A stretch of DNA of 64,000 nt from Ulva prolifera (lineage: Eukaryota; Chlorophyta; Ulvophyceae; Ulvales; Ulvaceae). Below are positions 43,553 through 56,269 of this stretch, in pieces. The stretch lies in NCBI GenBank assembly GCA_023078555.1, contig CM041201.1:3355713-3419712 (forward strand). Direction: 5' to 3'. The notes under the pieces are model-generated. The model did not search any database. It had not been told where the DNA came from and saw nothing but the letters and a program-made list of their open reading frames with translations. How positions within the stretch are numbered: the first letter of the stretch is position 1; every line of letters begins with the position of its first letter. Both the position numbers and the translations under genes were made by a program.

Positions 43553-44813
43553 CTAGATCGATCTGCAGCAAAGCCACTGAATTCGAACTTGCTAAGACCT
43601 TGGCGCATGCACACCTCTGCGACTCGGACCGCGAGTCACGTCGAACTGTACATGAATCATGTTTATATGACCTGAAGTCATTTTACGTGACGCCAGTGTT
43701 CGCGTGAGTACGCAGTAACATTGGCCAGTGGGTAGAAACCCGCATGATTTAGTCAAAGGCCGCATCCTGCAAGCACCCTAACGTGCACAGCGGCAATCAC
43801 GTAACGTGGCACGCATTCCCAGTGTATCTCGAGATATGTTGGAACGCGTCATAAACATCATCAGCGCGTATTGTCTAATCGATTCGTGGCCAGAACTCAC
43901 CAGGACATCATGCCGTACACGTGTACTGGCCATGTAGATCTGCGCTTGCTGGTACCACATCACTGACAGCTAGTAGCTAGATGGGCCTACGTCGATGATC
44001 ATGGTCTCTCGAGCTCGTGCTGTCGGCTGGAGCTTCAAGCTGGAAGACGTGCATAGGAAGACAGCAGTAGTAAACAGTACCCTGGCCGTACTCAAAAGCT
44101 CACTTGGAAATCGCACGCCAGTGGCCGCGAAATCATACTACAGAAGAGCGCGCATTGCGCAAGACGCGCGGAGTGCCTCCAGCCGATGCCATTACGTACG
44201 CACATATGGGCATGGTGGTAGCAGCATGCATGCCGATCAGCCCCGTTCGACTCCTCCATGGAATTCGCAGGCGTGGCTGAACAGCCAGAACTGCAGCTGG
44301 TCATGCAACACCACTGGTATTCAGGGTAATAGGTCCTTGCGTGATGGTGTTTGCAGCACATAGATTTCGAACCCACATATTTGAGGTGCCTGATGAGGTG
44401 CCTGATGCATTCATTCATTGTCTTTGTATCCATTGCCTTGTATGTATGCTGCTAGAGCAGCTGCGGGGGTGGGCCCACCCGGGGCGGTGCTGCTGCAATA
44501 TGCCAGGCTGGCTGTCTGGACGGTACTCTGAGAGAGTCTGGCAGTGTGGCTATGTGTCTGGACGGTTACACAAAAGAGAGACATGTGCTGTGCTGATTAA
44601 GATCCATTCACTCTGTAACTATTGCCTGGCGACCGCTTCAGAAGTTGGGTGGTTCCCATGCCATTGCAGTGCAATGGCCTGCACTCTCAGAAGCTTATGC
44701 TTTATTTCAACCGGTTGTCTGCTTGGAGGTGGTGCGGAATGGCTGCGGTATCTTGGAGCAGTTCTGGGTTACGTGTTGGCTGTGTTGTGGTGGTAAAGTA
44801 AAGTAAAGTTTTA
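43553..44813. other. Gene-poor stretch with an orphan promoter block
   Basis: Nothing coding is supported. It holds the block at 44243-44311. Confidence 0.5.
44243..44311 (+). promoter_or_regulatory. Orphan copy of the type-1 cupin promoter block
   Basis: CGTTCGACTC-x-CCATGGAATTCGCAG-x-GGCTGAACAGCCAGAACTGCAGCTGG matches the block upstream of copies 2, 5, 6 and 9, but no TATATAT box or cupin exon follows. Confidence 0.65.
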
Positions 44814-45465
44814 CAAAAGAGTGAACGGGAGAAAACAAACACTGAAACCGAATCTCATCCGAATCAACTGCAACATACACTCACACACACACGAACACTA
44901 CAACCGCACTCACAACTCAGTCCGGCAGGATCGCGTCCTCCAGGCCCGCATCATATCGCAACCCTTGCTCCCGAGAGATGACAAGCCCAGACTTCCGATA
45001 CATATCCGCATTGCCGCGCTGCAATGACACCGACAACACCCGCAGCGCCCACTGGACAAACGCGCCTTTGGAGATGCGCCCACTGGCAGCGGCCACATCC
45101 CCCAACTGACCGACGAACCTCACGGCAGCCTTGCCCATGAAGCCACACGATTCGACCGCAAACGGAACAAACCGGAACACGGCATGGTCAGGCACGTCCC
45201 GCCGGAAGCGGTCCCGCTTCCTGTCCTCCGCCCGCTCCGCCGTCGCACCCGTCTCCCGCGCCGCAGCGGCCACGTATGAGGCCGCCGGCGCATGCGTGAC
45301 CACGACGTCCACGGCCGCCATCTCCAGGCGCGGCATGACCACGACGACGTCCCCGCGGCGATTCAGCTCAACACCCGCGCCCCTCGCGAGGGCACGGTAG
45401 AGCGGCTCCAGGGCAGACTGCAGTCCGGCGTAAGAGGCGACCAGGCGCAAGGCACGAGCCAGGTT
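44814..45465 (-). pseudogene. 5'-truncated LINE, ORF2 C-terminus plus 3' UTR
   Basis: Longest LINE piece here. About 177 codons (45450-44917) end YRKSGLVISREQGL ... EDAILPD, with DRKRDRFRRDVPD, FVPFAVESCGFMGKAAVRF and GAFVQWALRVLSVSLQRGNA. This resembles the region after the reverse transcriptase in algal non-LTR retrotransposons. The frame is blocked upstream, so the RT itself is missing. The tail to 44814 is the same as in the unit-1 insertions and is followed by a short TAAAG/CTTTA array. Confidence 0.75.
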
Positions 45466-45759
45466 ATCATCACTACCAGCACTGAGTTGTCCTTACCCAG
45501 GCCTTATTGCGTCATTATACTGTCCTTATATAGGGCTTAGGGACAATATAAGGCGAGAATAAGGCCCGAAAGAGGATTGGGGGCAGCCGCCTGTCCTTAC
45601 TTAATGACATCATAAGGACACTATAAGACACGAAGGATTCTTCCTTACAGTAAGGACATCCTAACCTAATACGTTCCCGAACGAGAGGACACCGTTAGGA
45701 CGAACGGCGGGACACCATAGGGACTGTATTCTTCTGAGTAGGAGATATCTAGGACTGTG
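45466..45759. repeat. Cluster of GTCCTTA / TAAGGAC motifs
   Basis: At least six GTCCTTA, CCTTAC or AAGGAC motifs in both orientations, plus TAAGGC/GCCTTA variants, in less than 300 bp between the LINE fragment and the CACTA-like left end. It resembles a subterminal transposon region, but no terminal repeat or transposase partner was found. Confidence 0.5.
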
Positions 45760-45761
45760 TA

Positions 45762-45813
45762 CACAGGGCAGACGCCGGACTTGCACACCCGGGGGTGCGC
45801 AAGTTGGGTGCGC
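45762..45813 (+). repeat. Left terminal inverted repeat
   Basis: CACAGGGCAGACGCCGG..., then GGGGGTGCGCAAGTTGGGTGCGC. It has a 2-bp gap relative to the right end. Confidence 0.9.
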
Positions 45814-47212
45814 AATCAAAGCTGAGAACTGAAAAGCTCCCAAAACACGATATTATGGCCCACGGCGCTCTGCAGTATTAGATGACCTTTATTGAAACTG
45901 ATTGGCACCATTCCGGCGATGATTGGTCGAGATCTCGCACGCTGGTGCCTTGGTAAGTGAGGTGTCCATGTGGGGCCCAGATCAGTGCCAAATCACGCAT
46001 GACACCTACCACTTCACGGAGACCAAGGAACTGTGATATTTGTAGTCCATATAATTGGTGGCGCCGTTCTGAGGCAGGTGGGATCGCCAACCAGCTCGTC
46101 AGCAAGCACTCGACAATACATGTCAGCGTGGCAGGTCATTCTGATTCTGCGCGGAATGGCGAGTTTGTGACAGCAATTAGCGTGAACTATTCAATTGATA
46201 TGCTGTCGCGGCCCCCTACGTGGTCATGAGCCTGCCTTGTATTATTGTAAGTTGGATATGAGGCTTTTGCCCTCACTGTGTGCTGTCACAACATGCTCCA
46301 TGACATACCTCGCAGGCATCATACGTGCCCAGGTATCTCCCGATTACTTGCTGGTTAAAATGTGACTGCCTGAGATGAGTTGAGCAGCGCGATCGAGCCG
46401 AGTACATGCTTGCGCAACTGCTTTGCCTTGAGATCGACACTTCGTGGCTGTGTCCCTCATGATCACTCGTGGCCCGTGCAGCGCAGCCTGGATGAGATGA
46501 AGTCATACACTCATAATACATAATATTCCAGAAGTTCTGCTCGCTTTCAGCGTGGGAGTGGCCATGTGCCTCGGTATGCACCGTTGCCTGTGCATCTGCA
46601 ACATGGCAGAACGCCGCGGGCACACAGTCTGTCGACGCAGTACTTCCTTGTAATGGACTAGCATATGCGTACATCCAACAGTTTCGTGTTTCCGTGCCTT
46701 AAAGTCCGCGTACGTATCGGCGCACTGTCGTTGGCGAACCCGCAAGCACTTGCTCGCCTAGAAACACGCGGCGCACCTCCGGGTGCGCGCCGGGGGGTGT
46801 GCATGCGCCGTTGGGTGAGCGGATCGGGTGTGCATTGCAGCAATGCCGCCAATAATAGCCATATCACAGCATAAATCAATGGAATGAGTCATGATGCTTT
46901 GCTTTACAGTCCTAGTGTGATCGCTGCTACGGTTGCTCAGGCACAAGTGGCAGCCTTGCACCCACCTCGCAGCCACCACTCTCTGAAAACACTACATGTA
47001 CGTATACAACATTCAATTGCTTCCATTCCATGTGAATGCCGTCTTGGTGTACGCTTGCCATGTTGCCTGCGTGCCACAGTCAATCAACTCCTGGAATGAT
47101 GTCCGAAGAGGGCTGTAGGCGATCCAATACTCAAATCAGAAGTCTGCTAATATCAAGATGCTTCAATGGGCACGGTAAAGGCATGTCACGGATCGTACAT
47201 TTCCAGCCATGA
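45814..47212. other. Left subterminal region of the CACTA-like element
   Basis: No gene. GGGTGnGC-type motifs recur at about 46770-46840 (GGGTGCGC, GGGTGAGC, GGGTGTGC), like those in the right subterminal region. These are candidate transposase- or accessory-protein-binding sites. Confidence 0.55.
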
Positions 47213-49839
47213 TCAAGGTGTCCGTTTGACACCACGAGTGCTCTTCGCAGGTTTGCTCGGCTTCTTCGTTCGCGTGCATTGTCTCTTCTTGCTGCTTCCA
47301 GCATCTTCTGAAGGCCTTGCTGTCTTTGCAGCCCTTTTACTCAGGCCCTGCATATGTATTATCATTCTTGTTCTGATGCTGCCACACTGCATGGTCGAAG
47401 CACACTCGTTTTTCACCTTAAAAACATGCGCCAGTCACATCGATGTGATCAGGTTGCAGCCGATGTGAAGGCTCGTGAATTAATCAACATCAGATACGCT
47501 GCCGTCAGGGGGCTTGCAGTGGTCGTACCTTGGAGTTTGTCCGGTCAGCGAACGGTGTTGGTTTTTGCCCATCCTCTCTCACGGCTGGCTCCGCGAGGCA
47601 CAACACCGGCTGATACTCCTCCTCATCTGTAGCCCCTTGGTCCCCCTCAGACTCTGTGTCCTCAAGCACCGGCTGCTTGGTTGCTGCTGCACGACGCTCG
47701 CGGCGTGCTGCTCTGGTACTGGCAACCTCCGGAGTGGCCACTTGACGTGTCCCTTCTTCGAGGTGGCCTGCTCCGTCAGCAGCTTCATTTTCGTCTGCAC
47801 CCTCATCTGACTCTGTCTCTTCAATGTTTGCTTGCACTGGGAGACCTGGTTGTAGCGGGACCGTGTCTCGGAGCACGTCACAGTAGCCTATTAGCTCGAC
47901 AGGAGGATCCATATTCGCTGCCTTGAATGTTGCAGCCTGCAATGCTAACCTGATTGAATAGTATGTATATGGTTGCATTGACATCAACATTAATCATAAT
48001 CATGATGCGGCACGGGACATCTTGGAGTCTCGCACCACGTATTCGCAAACATCGATGAGCATCAATGCTCCAACAACGTGGTGATATCCCGCCTTTGGAG
48101 GAACGATCTGAACACAGTCAGGAACATCTGGAGCCAAGAAAATCGGGGCTGGAACCCTCCATATCGCCAGCTCGTTGGAGTTTCGGAAAATTTCAAAACC
48201 TCTGAAGGCATCCCCTCCAACTGGCTCGAACAAAGAGGCCGTGGTCATCTTCGTAGGGTCTGTCCTGAGTCGTCGATCAAGTTGCTTCTTTGCTTCGGCC
48301 ACAACATGCTCTTCAGCTGCCAAAGCATATGGAGAATCAGCACTCGGTAGCCCAAGCGGACCCCAATCGATTGGCCATACCTGTTCTGGAATCCCTTCTG
48401 GGTTATGCGCCTCGACAACGGTGGCACGCTGCTTCTTCACCTCGGGCAATGTCTCACAGGTCTTCATCTCTGTTGCCCATTCGATGAAGAGAACACGTAA
48501 GCCCTATATGTAGACAAGTCACTGGCAGCATCATTTACCCACAGTCATGATAGGAAGGACTCGTGAAGGTGCAACGATGCATACCTTCTTCTGCTTTTCG
48601 GAGCTTGCCATGTCAAGAAGTTCCTTCTTTACCTTAGCGCGGAATCTCTTTGCGCTTCTGGCTGGAGCTGTCTTCTCCAGCAATGTGAAAATCTTACGAA
48701 GCCCTTTGAGGACAGCTTCGATGTCTGCAGCCTCTAGCTCCCAAACATCGGAGCCAAGTAGCTCTGAAAGCTTGCAGCGAGCGTCATTGAACTGTGCCCA
48801 TGACAAGAACAACAGATACACTGTAGGTCGGATCTTTCTGGCATTGTTTGTGTCCATAGCCTTCCCCACTTGATGCAGTGCTGCTTTCACTTCTGCCGCG
48901 ACTGCATACTTGTTGTCTTTTTTACACTTGGCCTTGACATACATGTTCGTCAACTTCACGACTTCAGCCCGAGCGTTCTTGAACTCGTGCCCGTGTCTGG
49001 TTTGATAAATTCCAAGATTGTCCTGCTAGCGATGCAATGGTCACGAACAGGATGCTCATATAATTGGTGATCGTTGCTGCAGCACGGACATGCACAAAAT
49101 GGGATCTCACATCGTAGGAGTCGTTGGGTCGCCATGCATCGACCTCGTAGTCTGTCAATTTCTTTTTCAATCGAGTCGACAGGACGGCTCCCAACAGATA
49201 GGATGGCGTCGCCAACACTTTTGCGATGTCGAGGTGCTCCAAGAGGTGCACAAACATCTCTGGAGTGTTGTAAGCCGAAAGCTGCTGCATCGCATTATTC
49301 AAGTCCTCCTCGGCCTGCAGTTTTGCCGGAATCACCAGGTGGTCTATAGTTTATAGCAACCTCTGCTCGGAGCGTAACAACGTACACTCATGGAGACCGC
49401 GGCTACGTGGAAGCATCACACAGAGATGCCAGCTCACCTTAGGTACCGTTCGTGTTGGTTTCTTCCGCTTGGATCCACTCGACTTTGTCCGCTGCTCCGT
49501 ACTGGCAGCGACAGCCGGGGTCACAAGCACAAAGGCACCAGTCGTACCATTCCACTCGCCCTGCCATGCCAAACTTTTCTGATAGGGCACGCCGTACGTC
49601 TTGAAGAATATGGTCTTCAGAGTCTCGTCTATCAATCCTTTGAATCCAAGAACAGTATGGGATTCCCTCGCAGTGATCGCTTCGACTTTGCGTGTGAGAC
49701 TTGACAGAACGTCGTTCAAGTACTCCTTCATTGTGTCATCTTCACTTTTTACTAAAGCTACGCTGATTTCACAATCGTCCACCATGACTGTCAACTGATC
49801 GAGGTCACGCACAAGCACATGATCTTTTGGCTCCGCCAT
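47213..49839 (-). CDS. Unrecognised multi-exon gene of the CACTA-like element (gene B)
   Basis: First exon 49839-49438: ATG, MAEPKDHVLVRD..., 134 codons, ending KKPTRTVPK at a GTGAGC donor. Exon 2 starts at 49314 after CTGCAG (AEEDLNNAMQQLS). Later coding blocks: about 48960-48585 (KLTNMYVKAKCKKDN ... SSEKQKK, donor GTATGC), about 48467-48040 (MKTCETLPEVKKQ..., with WPIDWGPLGLP), 47936-47529 (acidic, NIEETESDEGADENE) and 47347-47213 (basic, SKRAAKTARP and SSKKRQ, nuclear-localisation-like). The exon 2/3 junction is unresolved. I recognise no domain. By position it is the accessory gene, analogous to TNPA of En/Spm, but no sequence similarity to TNPA was seen. Confidence 0.65.
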
Positions 49840-50323
49840 CTCAAAAAAAATCAGCTGTGTAGACGAACAGTTTACACACGAAGCTCGAGTTGGACTTGAA
49901 TACATTCGTTTGGTGTCGTACGTGTGTGGTCAAGGTGTTCGTGTTACGAATTTGAACTGTCCGCTGTATTGCCGCTGGTGGCCACACCTCCCAGTCGGAC
50001 GAGTTCCACTACGCAGCTGTGCCACTTTGATTCCGTACGAAGGGCGGAAATTTGGATCGCCGAATCTCATTAACATGTCTTAAACGACAATTTCATGGCG
50101 TCACATTCCCGCCTTTTGTGCGGCGTTAGATACAAGAGCGTGGAAGGCGGAGGTAAACACTACGAGGCATGTGGCCACAAGGGCGCCGCACATATGCAGA
50201 GGCCTAGCCACAACTCGTAAAGCACACTACACAGATTTAACGAGCGCAACTCATGGTAATCTACCATGATTGGTAATTTGCTTTAGAGTCTAAATTTAGT
50301 ACAAAGATCTACGAGAACCACAT

Positions 50324-53300
50324 TCAATGCTGCTGATCTACTTCCTCCTCTGGAAGCATGGTCCCAGTAAACATCAAGTCCCTTCTACCATGAAAACCCA
50401 TCTTGCTAAGCGTCATAAACGTTTCACCTACTTTCTCCTCTGGTATATACACACATGGGCAATGAATTTGTCTCAAGAACACTGCATAACGAATACCTCT
50501 GTGCGCATGTGCAGCACTCAGATAAAGCGCTCGTGGTACGCAGCAAGCTCCCACAGAGGGGTCATCATTGTACTCAGTCTCTAGACCTGCACCTCGCCTG
50601 ACAACAAGGCGCTCCCACAAGATGCCAGTGGCTATCCTGGCCTCGTCCCCTCGCCAGCCCATCAGTTTCCGCCTAACCAATAAAATCTGCTCTATTTTCA
50701 AGATGCAATGGTTGAGACCATTGGCAGTACGGAACGGGATGTAGACATACATATCGGTGTGTTCACGACCATGGGATTGGGACGCCTTGCTGGTGCGCAC
50801 TACCCACGCCCCGGCTTGAATAGTGGCTGTATCAGAGCATAAGACTTCGGTAGGTTCACCTTTTGGGAATTCAACCCGGCCTGTAGCCCGGATAAAAGTC
50901 CCCAAGATGCATTGTCTGGTGAGTTTCCCAGCGATCGCAAGGTCACCCCTCACCCGATGGGCCCGTTTGGCATGATGAGCTTCCATGATGTCCAGGCAAT
51001 CGGCAAACTTGCTCCTCTGCAGAGCGATGATATTCAATTTGCTGGCTGTGAAACAGTATATATGTAGTTGGAGAAGGGCTTAATAATGGCATTCCCGATG
51101 TGCAATAGGGCACAGGGCCGCAATTGGTCGCACAAGGCAAATACCCTGACAGGGCACACCTCGTCTGCGTCTTCGCCTGTATGCGCATTGCTCAAGTAGT
51201 GTAGAGCAGTACCGTAGTCATCTCCTGCATCAACTGGCCGCTGCTGTGGCTGCGGCCTGACTCGATTCAGCGGGCCATCGACATCAACATTGTTGTTCTT
51301 CACTATTCGCAGGCCCATTTGTGTCACACAAATGGCTGCAGACGCTTGAGCAACTCTCACTGTCGCATGTCCTTTAACGCCTTTCTTCGTCCATCGCACA
51401 AGCCGCTCCCCAAAGTCCTCTCGCAAAAAGGCGCCAGGCAAGGTTTCAGACACGTGTTGCGGAATGTGTGCAAAGCATCGATGGATCAAGCACGTCAGCA
51501 ACTTACCCCCCAAATGCTGCTCAGAGTACTCCGCAAACTTGAAGATCTCCCGCTGCGCCGCGCGAATTTGACTGATCGTGTGTTGGCCGGGATGATAATG
51601 CAGGAAGTACAAAGCATATGTCCTCAAATGCCCCCACATCTTCAAAATTCCTGGGTGAATCTGCTCACGGAAGTGCCAAAATGTAATGGCACCAGTGATT
51701 TCGAGGAAGGTGTTGCACTCCTCAAACAACCACTTGGAAATCTTGACTCCGCTGCACCACACTGCCTTGCGTCAAGCCAGATGGTTAAGGTCATCAATGT
51801 CTAGACGACTTCGCAAGCAAAAAGAGTGTGTAGACTGCATATAGTAAAAAATACTCACCCGCGCAGCTGTGGAGGTCTGCGATTATAACCGCTTGGGAAC
51901 TGCAAAGTGCGTATGAAGCTGTCCATCCGATCTTGCAAGTTCCCGGAAAGGAAAAAGTAATCACCACCAACCTTCAGACCATTGCCGGTGTGGCATATGA
52001 GAACCAAGAAGTTGCGCAGAAGTGCATACAAAATAGAATGAGACATCGGCTCAACGAAAGTAGTTTGAAACCTGAAGTACCAGCAACCAGGGTAATTCAC
52101 TACAACCTCAGGTCAATTCAATACAATGATTTATGCACGGGCAATTCATTTGTGTGGCATAGGAAACTCACTCATAGCCCAACAAACCCGATGCTTGAAA
52201 GGGATTGATCCCGCGTGAGCCAAGGTGCTTGTGCGCAGTGTTTGCAGCCTTGTGGCGTCGCTCCCATGTGGCCACACAATCTGCATGACATGTGAACCAT
52301 GCAACAATGTGCAGCGTTGAACCGAGTTAGTGCAAGGATGTGCAGGGACACATTCCGTACCTCTGGTCAATAATATCTCTTCCTTGGAGTTGGGGTCTGC
52401 ACACACCCTGCCCCCTCCACGAGCATCCGTAGGCAACGGATGTGCAGCAAGCGCGCTCCTGCTATCAGCCTCTGCAGCCTCACTTCGGATGCGGTGCTTC
52501 TCATCGGTTATGAGGAGACGTTGTAGCACAGCCAAGTCGGGCTCACCGTCACAGCCCAGTCGTACGTACTTGCTCAGCCATTTCTACAAACATGCCTAAT
52601 GTAGGGCAGCGTGAACACCGCCCGCAAGCGTGGAATTGTGTGTGGAAGACATGTATGCGACAAGCCTAGTACATGAAAGGTGCACTGTGCACCCAACACT
52701 TTAAAATAGTACAGTGATGACCAGGAGTAGCACAATTGATGGGGTCCTGAAGCATATCAGATTGGCAGTCATATATGTCTGGTGCATACCTTGGACTTGG
52801 CCCCGAAGAGTAGGGCAGGGCACTTGCCAGAGTATCCCGTAAATGCCGTCCAGGTCAACACGATGCCACCAGGGAGCGTGCGAACCCCCCGTACTCCGCA
52901 CTTATCACATCCACTCTTGCCTGTGTGCCCAGTCGTCATTGCCCAACCTCGCCTGGCAGGGGTGTCTGCATACGCAAAGACAAGCACAGGAAAGACTTTC
53001 CGCCACCTCTTGCGATAGCTGTCCCACACCATAATCGGGTTGCCTCTGATTTGGGTTTTCCCTGAAGCGAAAGTATCCTCGTCCACACACAGGTTATGAC
53101 ATGCCATAGGGAATTCGGGCGCAACACTAAAAAAACACACACACACAGAGCGAATTACGAGCCTATGAGAAGCGTCACCGTCATTCCCTTTGACTGCAGA
53201 CACTTCATGATTCTTGAACTGCTCCAGGATGAGTGCAGTGATCTCGGTGAGACAAGTCGGTTCCTTTGAGCCCCCTATATATGCCAGTGGAAAGCAAGCG

Positions 53301-55213
53301 ACATCAGTATTGCATAGAAAGCCTGGAAGATCAAGAAACTTGAGGCCAACCACGGTGGTCGTGGCCCGGCCGTGGTCATGTAATTGTACACCATCGATGA
53401 ACAAAGCACACAAGAGAGTCAGGGAATCTCCTCCGCCTGTCATCACCTCATCAGTTGGGTCCGGATCTACCGCCTCGCAGTCTGAAGCATCCGTGTCACA
53501 TGCTGTAGCCCCCAATGAAGACCCTGCCCCCGCATCATCACCTTGTACATCGTCAGACTCTCGGGCAGAGGTATTCTGCACTTCGTCGCGACTTGAAAGC
53601 ATAGACAAGGCACCCCCATGCGCCTGGTCAAGCCGCTCAAAGAATGGAGAATCAAGCATGGCCCTTGTCCTGACACCAGCAAATTTGGCAAACATCTGTT
53701 CCCCAAACAAGTGATTGACGACATCTTTCAGTCTCAAGACGTAGGCACTGCATGGCACCGACGGAATGTTAGAGAAGTACTGTATATGCACTTTCTACTT
53801 GTACATGTGAAACCCACCGGCAATTTCTCGAAGTCTGCACGATCTATACAGATGTGACATGCGGTACGAACCTCCTGACAGGGTGGACTTGTTGGTTCCT
53901 CTTCCGGTAGCGTTGGTTCCCGCAAACGGGACATCTCTCTCCAGGCCTCTTGCGTCTCTCCCACATCGGCAGCTGCTTCCCATACACATGCGGGCACTGT
54001 CCATTGTCGCACATGTCATATGCGTACTCATCAGTGCCTTGTAGGCAAAGCACACCTCGTATGATGTGTTCAGACCTGCAGTAAGGCACACTTGTGCTGG
54101 ATGTGGATGATTGTCAAGCAAGTGCATACAACAACTGAGCAGCAATACATGCAATGAGGAAGCAATACCTTGGCATAATGTTGTTCAGCACGGGCAGCAT
54201 TCCAGCAGATGCAAGCAGCCGGCAGATAGTGTCAAGGCATGAAGAAGTCATGTTTCCCTTCATCTTCAGCCAAGCCATGCAGTAACTTGCCTGCAAGACG
54301 GTCACAGTGCTACCGGAGGCTATTGGCTTGTTGCGACGTTTCTGATACCAACGGATGGTGAAAGGACGTGGATCAGGCGCGTCCTCATTCAGATGTTCTG
54401 CTCGTAAACGCTTCATTCGGTCCCTCAACTCTTCTATGATGCCCCCTGCGAATTCATCGTCATCCATCGCCATGCCCTGTTGTCGTATAGCTTGGAGTAA
54501 GTCGAGGCCATCAAGATCTTGTCCTCCCCTCGCCCGCCACTCTAGCTCGCCAAATTGCAGTATCGTCTCCAAATCCTGCAAAGCTAGCAGGCTTCAGTCA
54601 CACAACCTGCTGTGATAATGTAACAAGGATACGAACCATGACCTACAGTTCATCAGATGAACATGGACACGGCAGGTGCATTACAGTTAGACGCACATGT
54701 GACACCCCAACCGGACCATCATAGCCCAAATCGAAGTCAGCTTGTTGAATTCTTTCTGGCATGACACTCTGGAGCGCAACCTCGGAAGATGGCGGATCCG
54801 CGGGGTTGCAAGGCAGTGCATTCAACACCTCAACTGGAGGTGCAGCAAGAAGAGTACTTCTGCCCTCCTGATTCAGAGCATCTGTTTCATCATCAGTAAG
54901 CACTGGAGAAGGAGGGTTTGACTGATCCTGTGAGGGGAGCTGATTCAGGGCTGTGGCTGGTGACGATAGTGGAGATGGACGGCCGACATCGATGTCTGCA
55001 ATATCATCAATTATAGGCTCAGGAAGCATTGGGGGAGGTGTGTGGCAGCGCCCTCCTCCAGCAACTCGAATGACATTTTCCGCATGGACAGGAGTTTTCA
55101 GATGAGCCGGCAAAATTGGATTCGTCGTTGAGTGTCTTCCGACACTTGTCACAAAACCATCTGTCATCTCCGAGCTCGATGAAATCATCTCTTGCGGTCC
55201 TTTTTGGTGGCAT
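50324..55213 (-). CDS. CACTA-like (TNP2-type) transposase, multi-exon
   Basis: Blocks read 5' to 3' on the minus strand: MPPKRTARDD with Cys-rich WFCDKC (55213); a Pro/Ser-rich acidic linker (to 54643); GSTVTVLQASY ... LKMKGNMTSSCLDTICRLL (54581-54114); a zinc ribbon, CDNGQCPHVY ... CPVCGNQRYRK (about 54010-53870), as precedes the TNP2 core; then 53791-52769 with the catalytic region (LLCALFIDGVQLHDHG, GGSKEPTCL, AYADTPARRG, CDKCGVRG); GSRGINPFQASGLLGYE (about 52300-52190); VEPMSHSILYALLRNFL (52100-51855); LLTCLIHRCFAHIPQ ... REDFGERLVRW (51762-51034), a DUF4218-like part; and a C-terminal tail with VYIPFRTANGLNH to 50324. Two Asp of the expected DDE triad are visible (FIDG, YADTPA); the Glu is not assigned. 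Frame changes between blocks fit GT-AG introns, but exact borders are not fixed. Confidence 0.85.
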
Positions 55214-56269
55214 CAACGCGAAGACACACGTAAACCACAAGACAAACCACACCACGGTCACAACCGTGGGCGACCTCATCGTATACAGTGTATAGCTGGA
55301 ATCATTACAAGGTTCCCCCCGATCGTGTGCATTTGATCAGTTCAGGCAGTTTTGTCATGTGCGGAGATGTCTTCAATCTACACGGGCATCGTGCATGCCA
55401 CGATCACCTGGCGCCACGATGCGCCAGCTTTGTCATTGCTTGTCGCGGCCGGCAGGTCCTCGGACACGATCCAACGCTTCCAATTGCAGCAAGTAGGAAC
55501 ACACGCCAGAGCACGCCAACATGTCAAGCGTTCACGCAAAGAGAGTAGTAATGGCTTGTGATGACGGATGACGCACGCAGGTGATCAATAGAACCGATCG
55601 CCCTAGACATGCAGGCAACATAACACAGAACAACCACAAATCAGCGAGCGAGATGTTTGTTAGAAACAAGAATGTTTGAGTAGGGCGCATTATGTCGTGA
55701 GACACACAAACGTGTAAGCTTGAGCTTCAGCTTGGTGTCCCACGACGTTCGCCACACAGGTGATCATATGTTCATCATTACATATCATCATTACTTCGTG
55801 ATATTCTTCAATATGCGATGTAGCTGTTGTGTCTGCCGCATTCAAAGGCCTCGCACATGTGCGATAGGGCGCCGTCTCACCTATGGTTGGCTCACCGATA
55901 CAAGGAGCACACCCACTGGGTGCGCCCGTGGATGCCCATCACAACCCAGCCACTAGCACAGAACGAATCAACCACGACATTGTATCGATCATATAAACAA
56001 ATAGCACCCCTGCTTCTGGGAGCCTATTATGCGGCTTCTTTAGCTGAGTTAGCATGCACAGCACACCAACACTTAGCTCACCCCAGACAATGGCTCACCC
56101 AAGGGTGAGCCAACTCAAGTCGATGTTTCCCACTTTCATTGGTATAAGCATACGAGAGACACATCAACCATCCAGAGACACTGTAGGACAACCACAGAGC
56201 ACCAAAACGCCTACAACATAGCAAAAAACGCAATTCTCAGATACTTGCCTTTCAGCTCACCTCGTATCG
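55214..56269. other. Right subterminal region of the CACTA-like element
   Basis: 5' flank of the transposase. It contains GGCTCACC, CACCCAAGGGTGAGCC and ACCCACTGGGTGCGCCC repeats in both orientations (55,880-56,110). No gene. Confidence 0.6.

Noticed and set aside
44341-44796. 151-codon plus-strand frame
   Set aside because: Cys-rich, no recognisable domain, no splice context, and no copy in related spacers.
45471-45492. CACTACCAGCACTGAG as a CACTA-type terminus
   Set aside because: No inverted partner was found. The true inverted ends of the element are CACAGGGC at 45,762 and 56,323.
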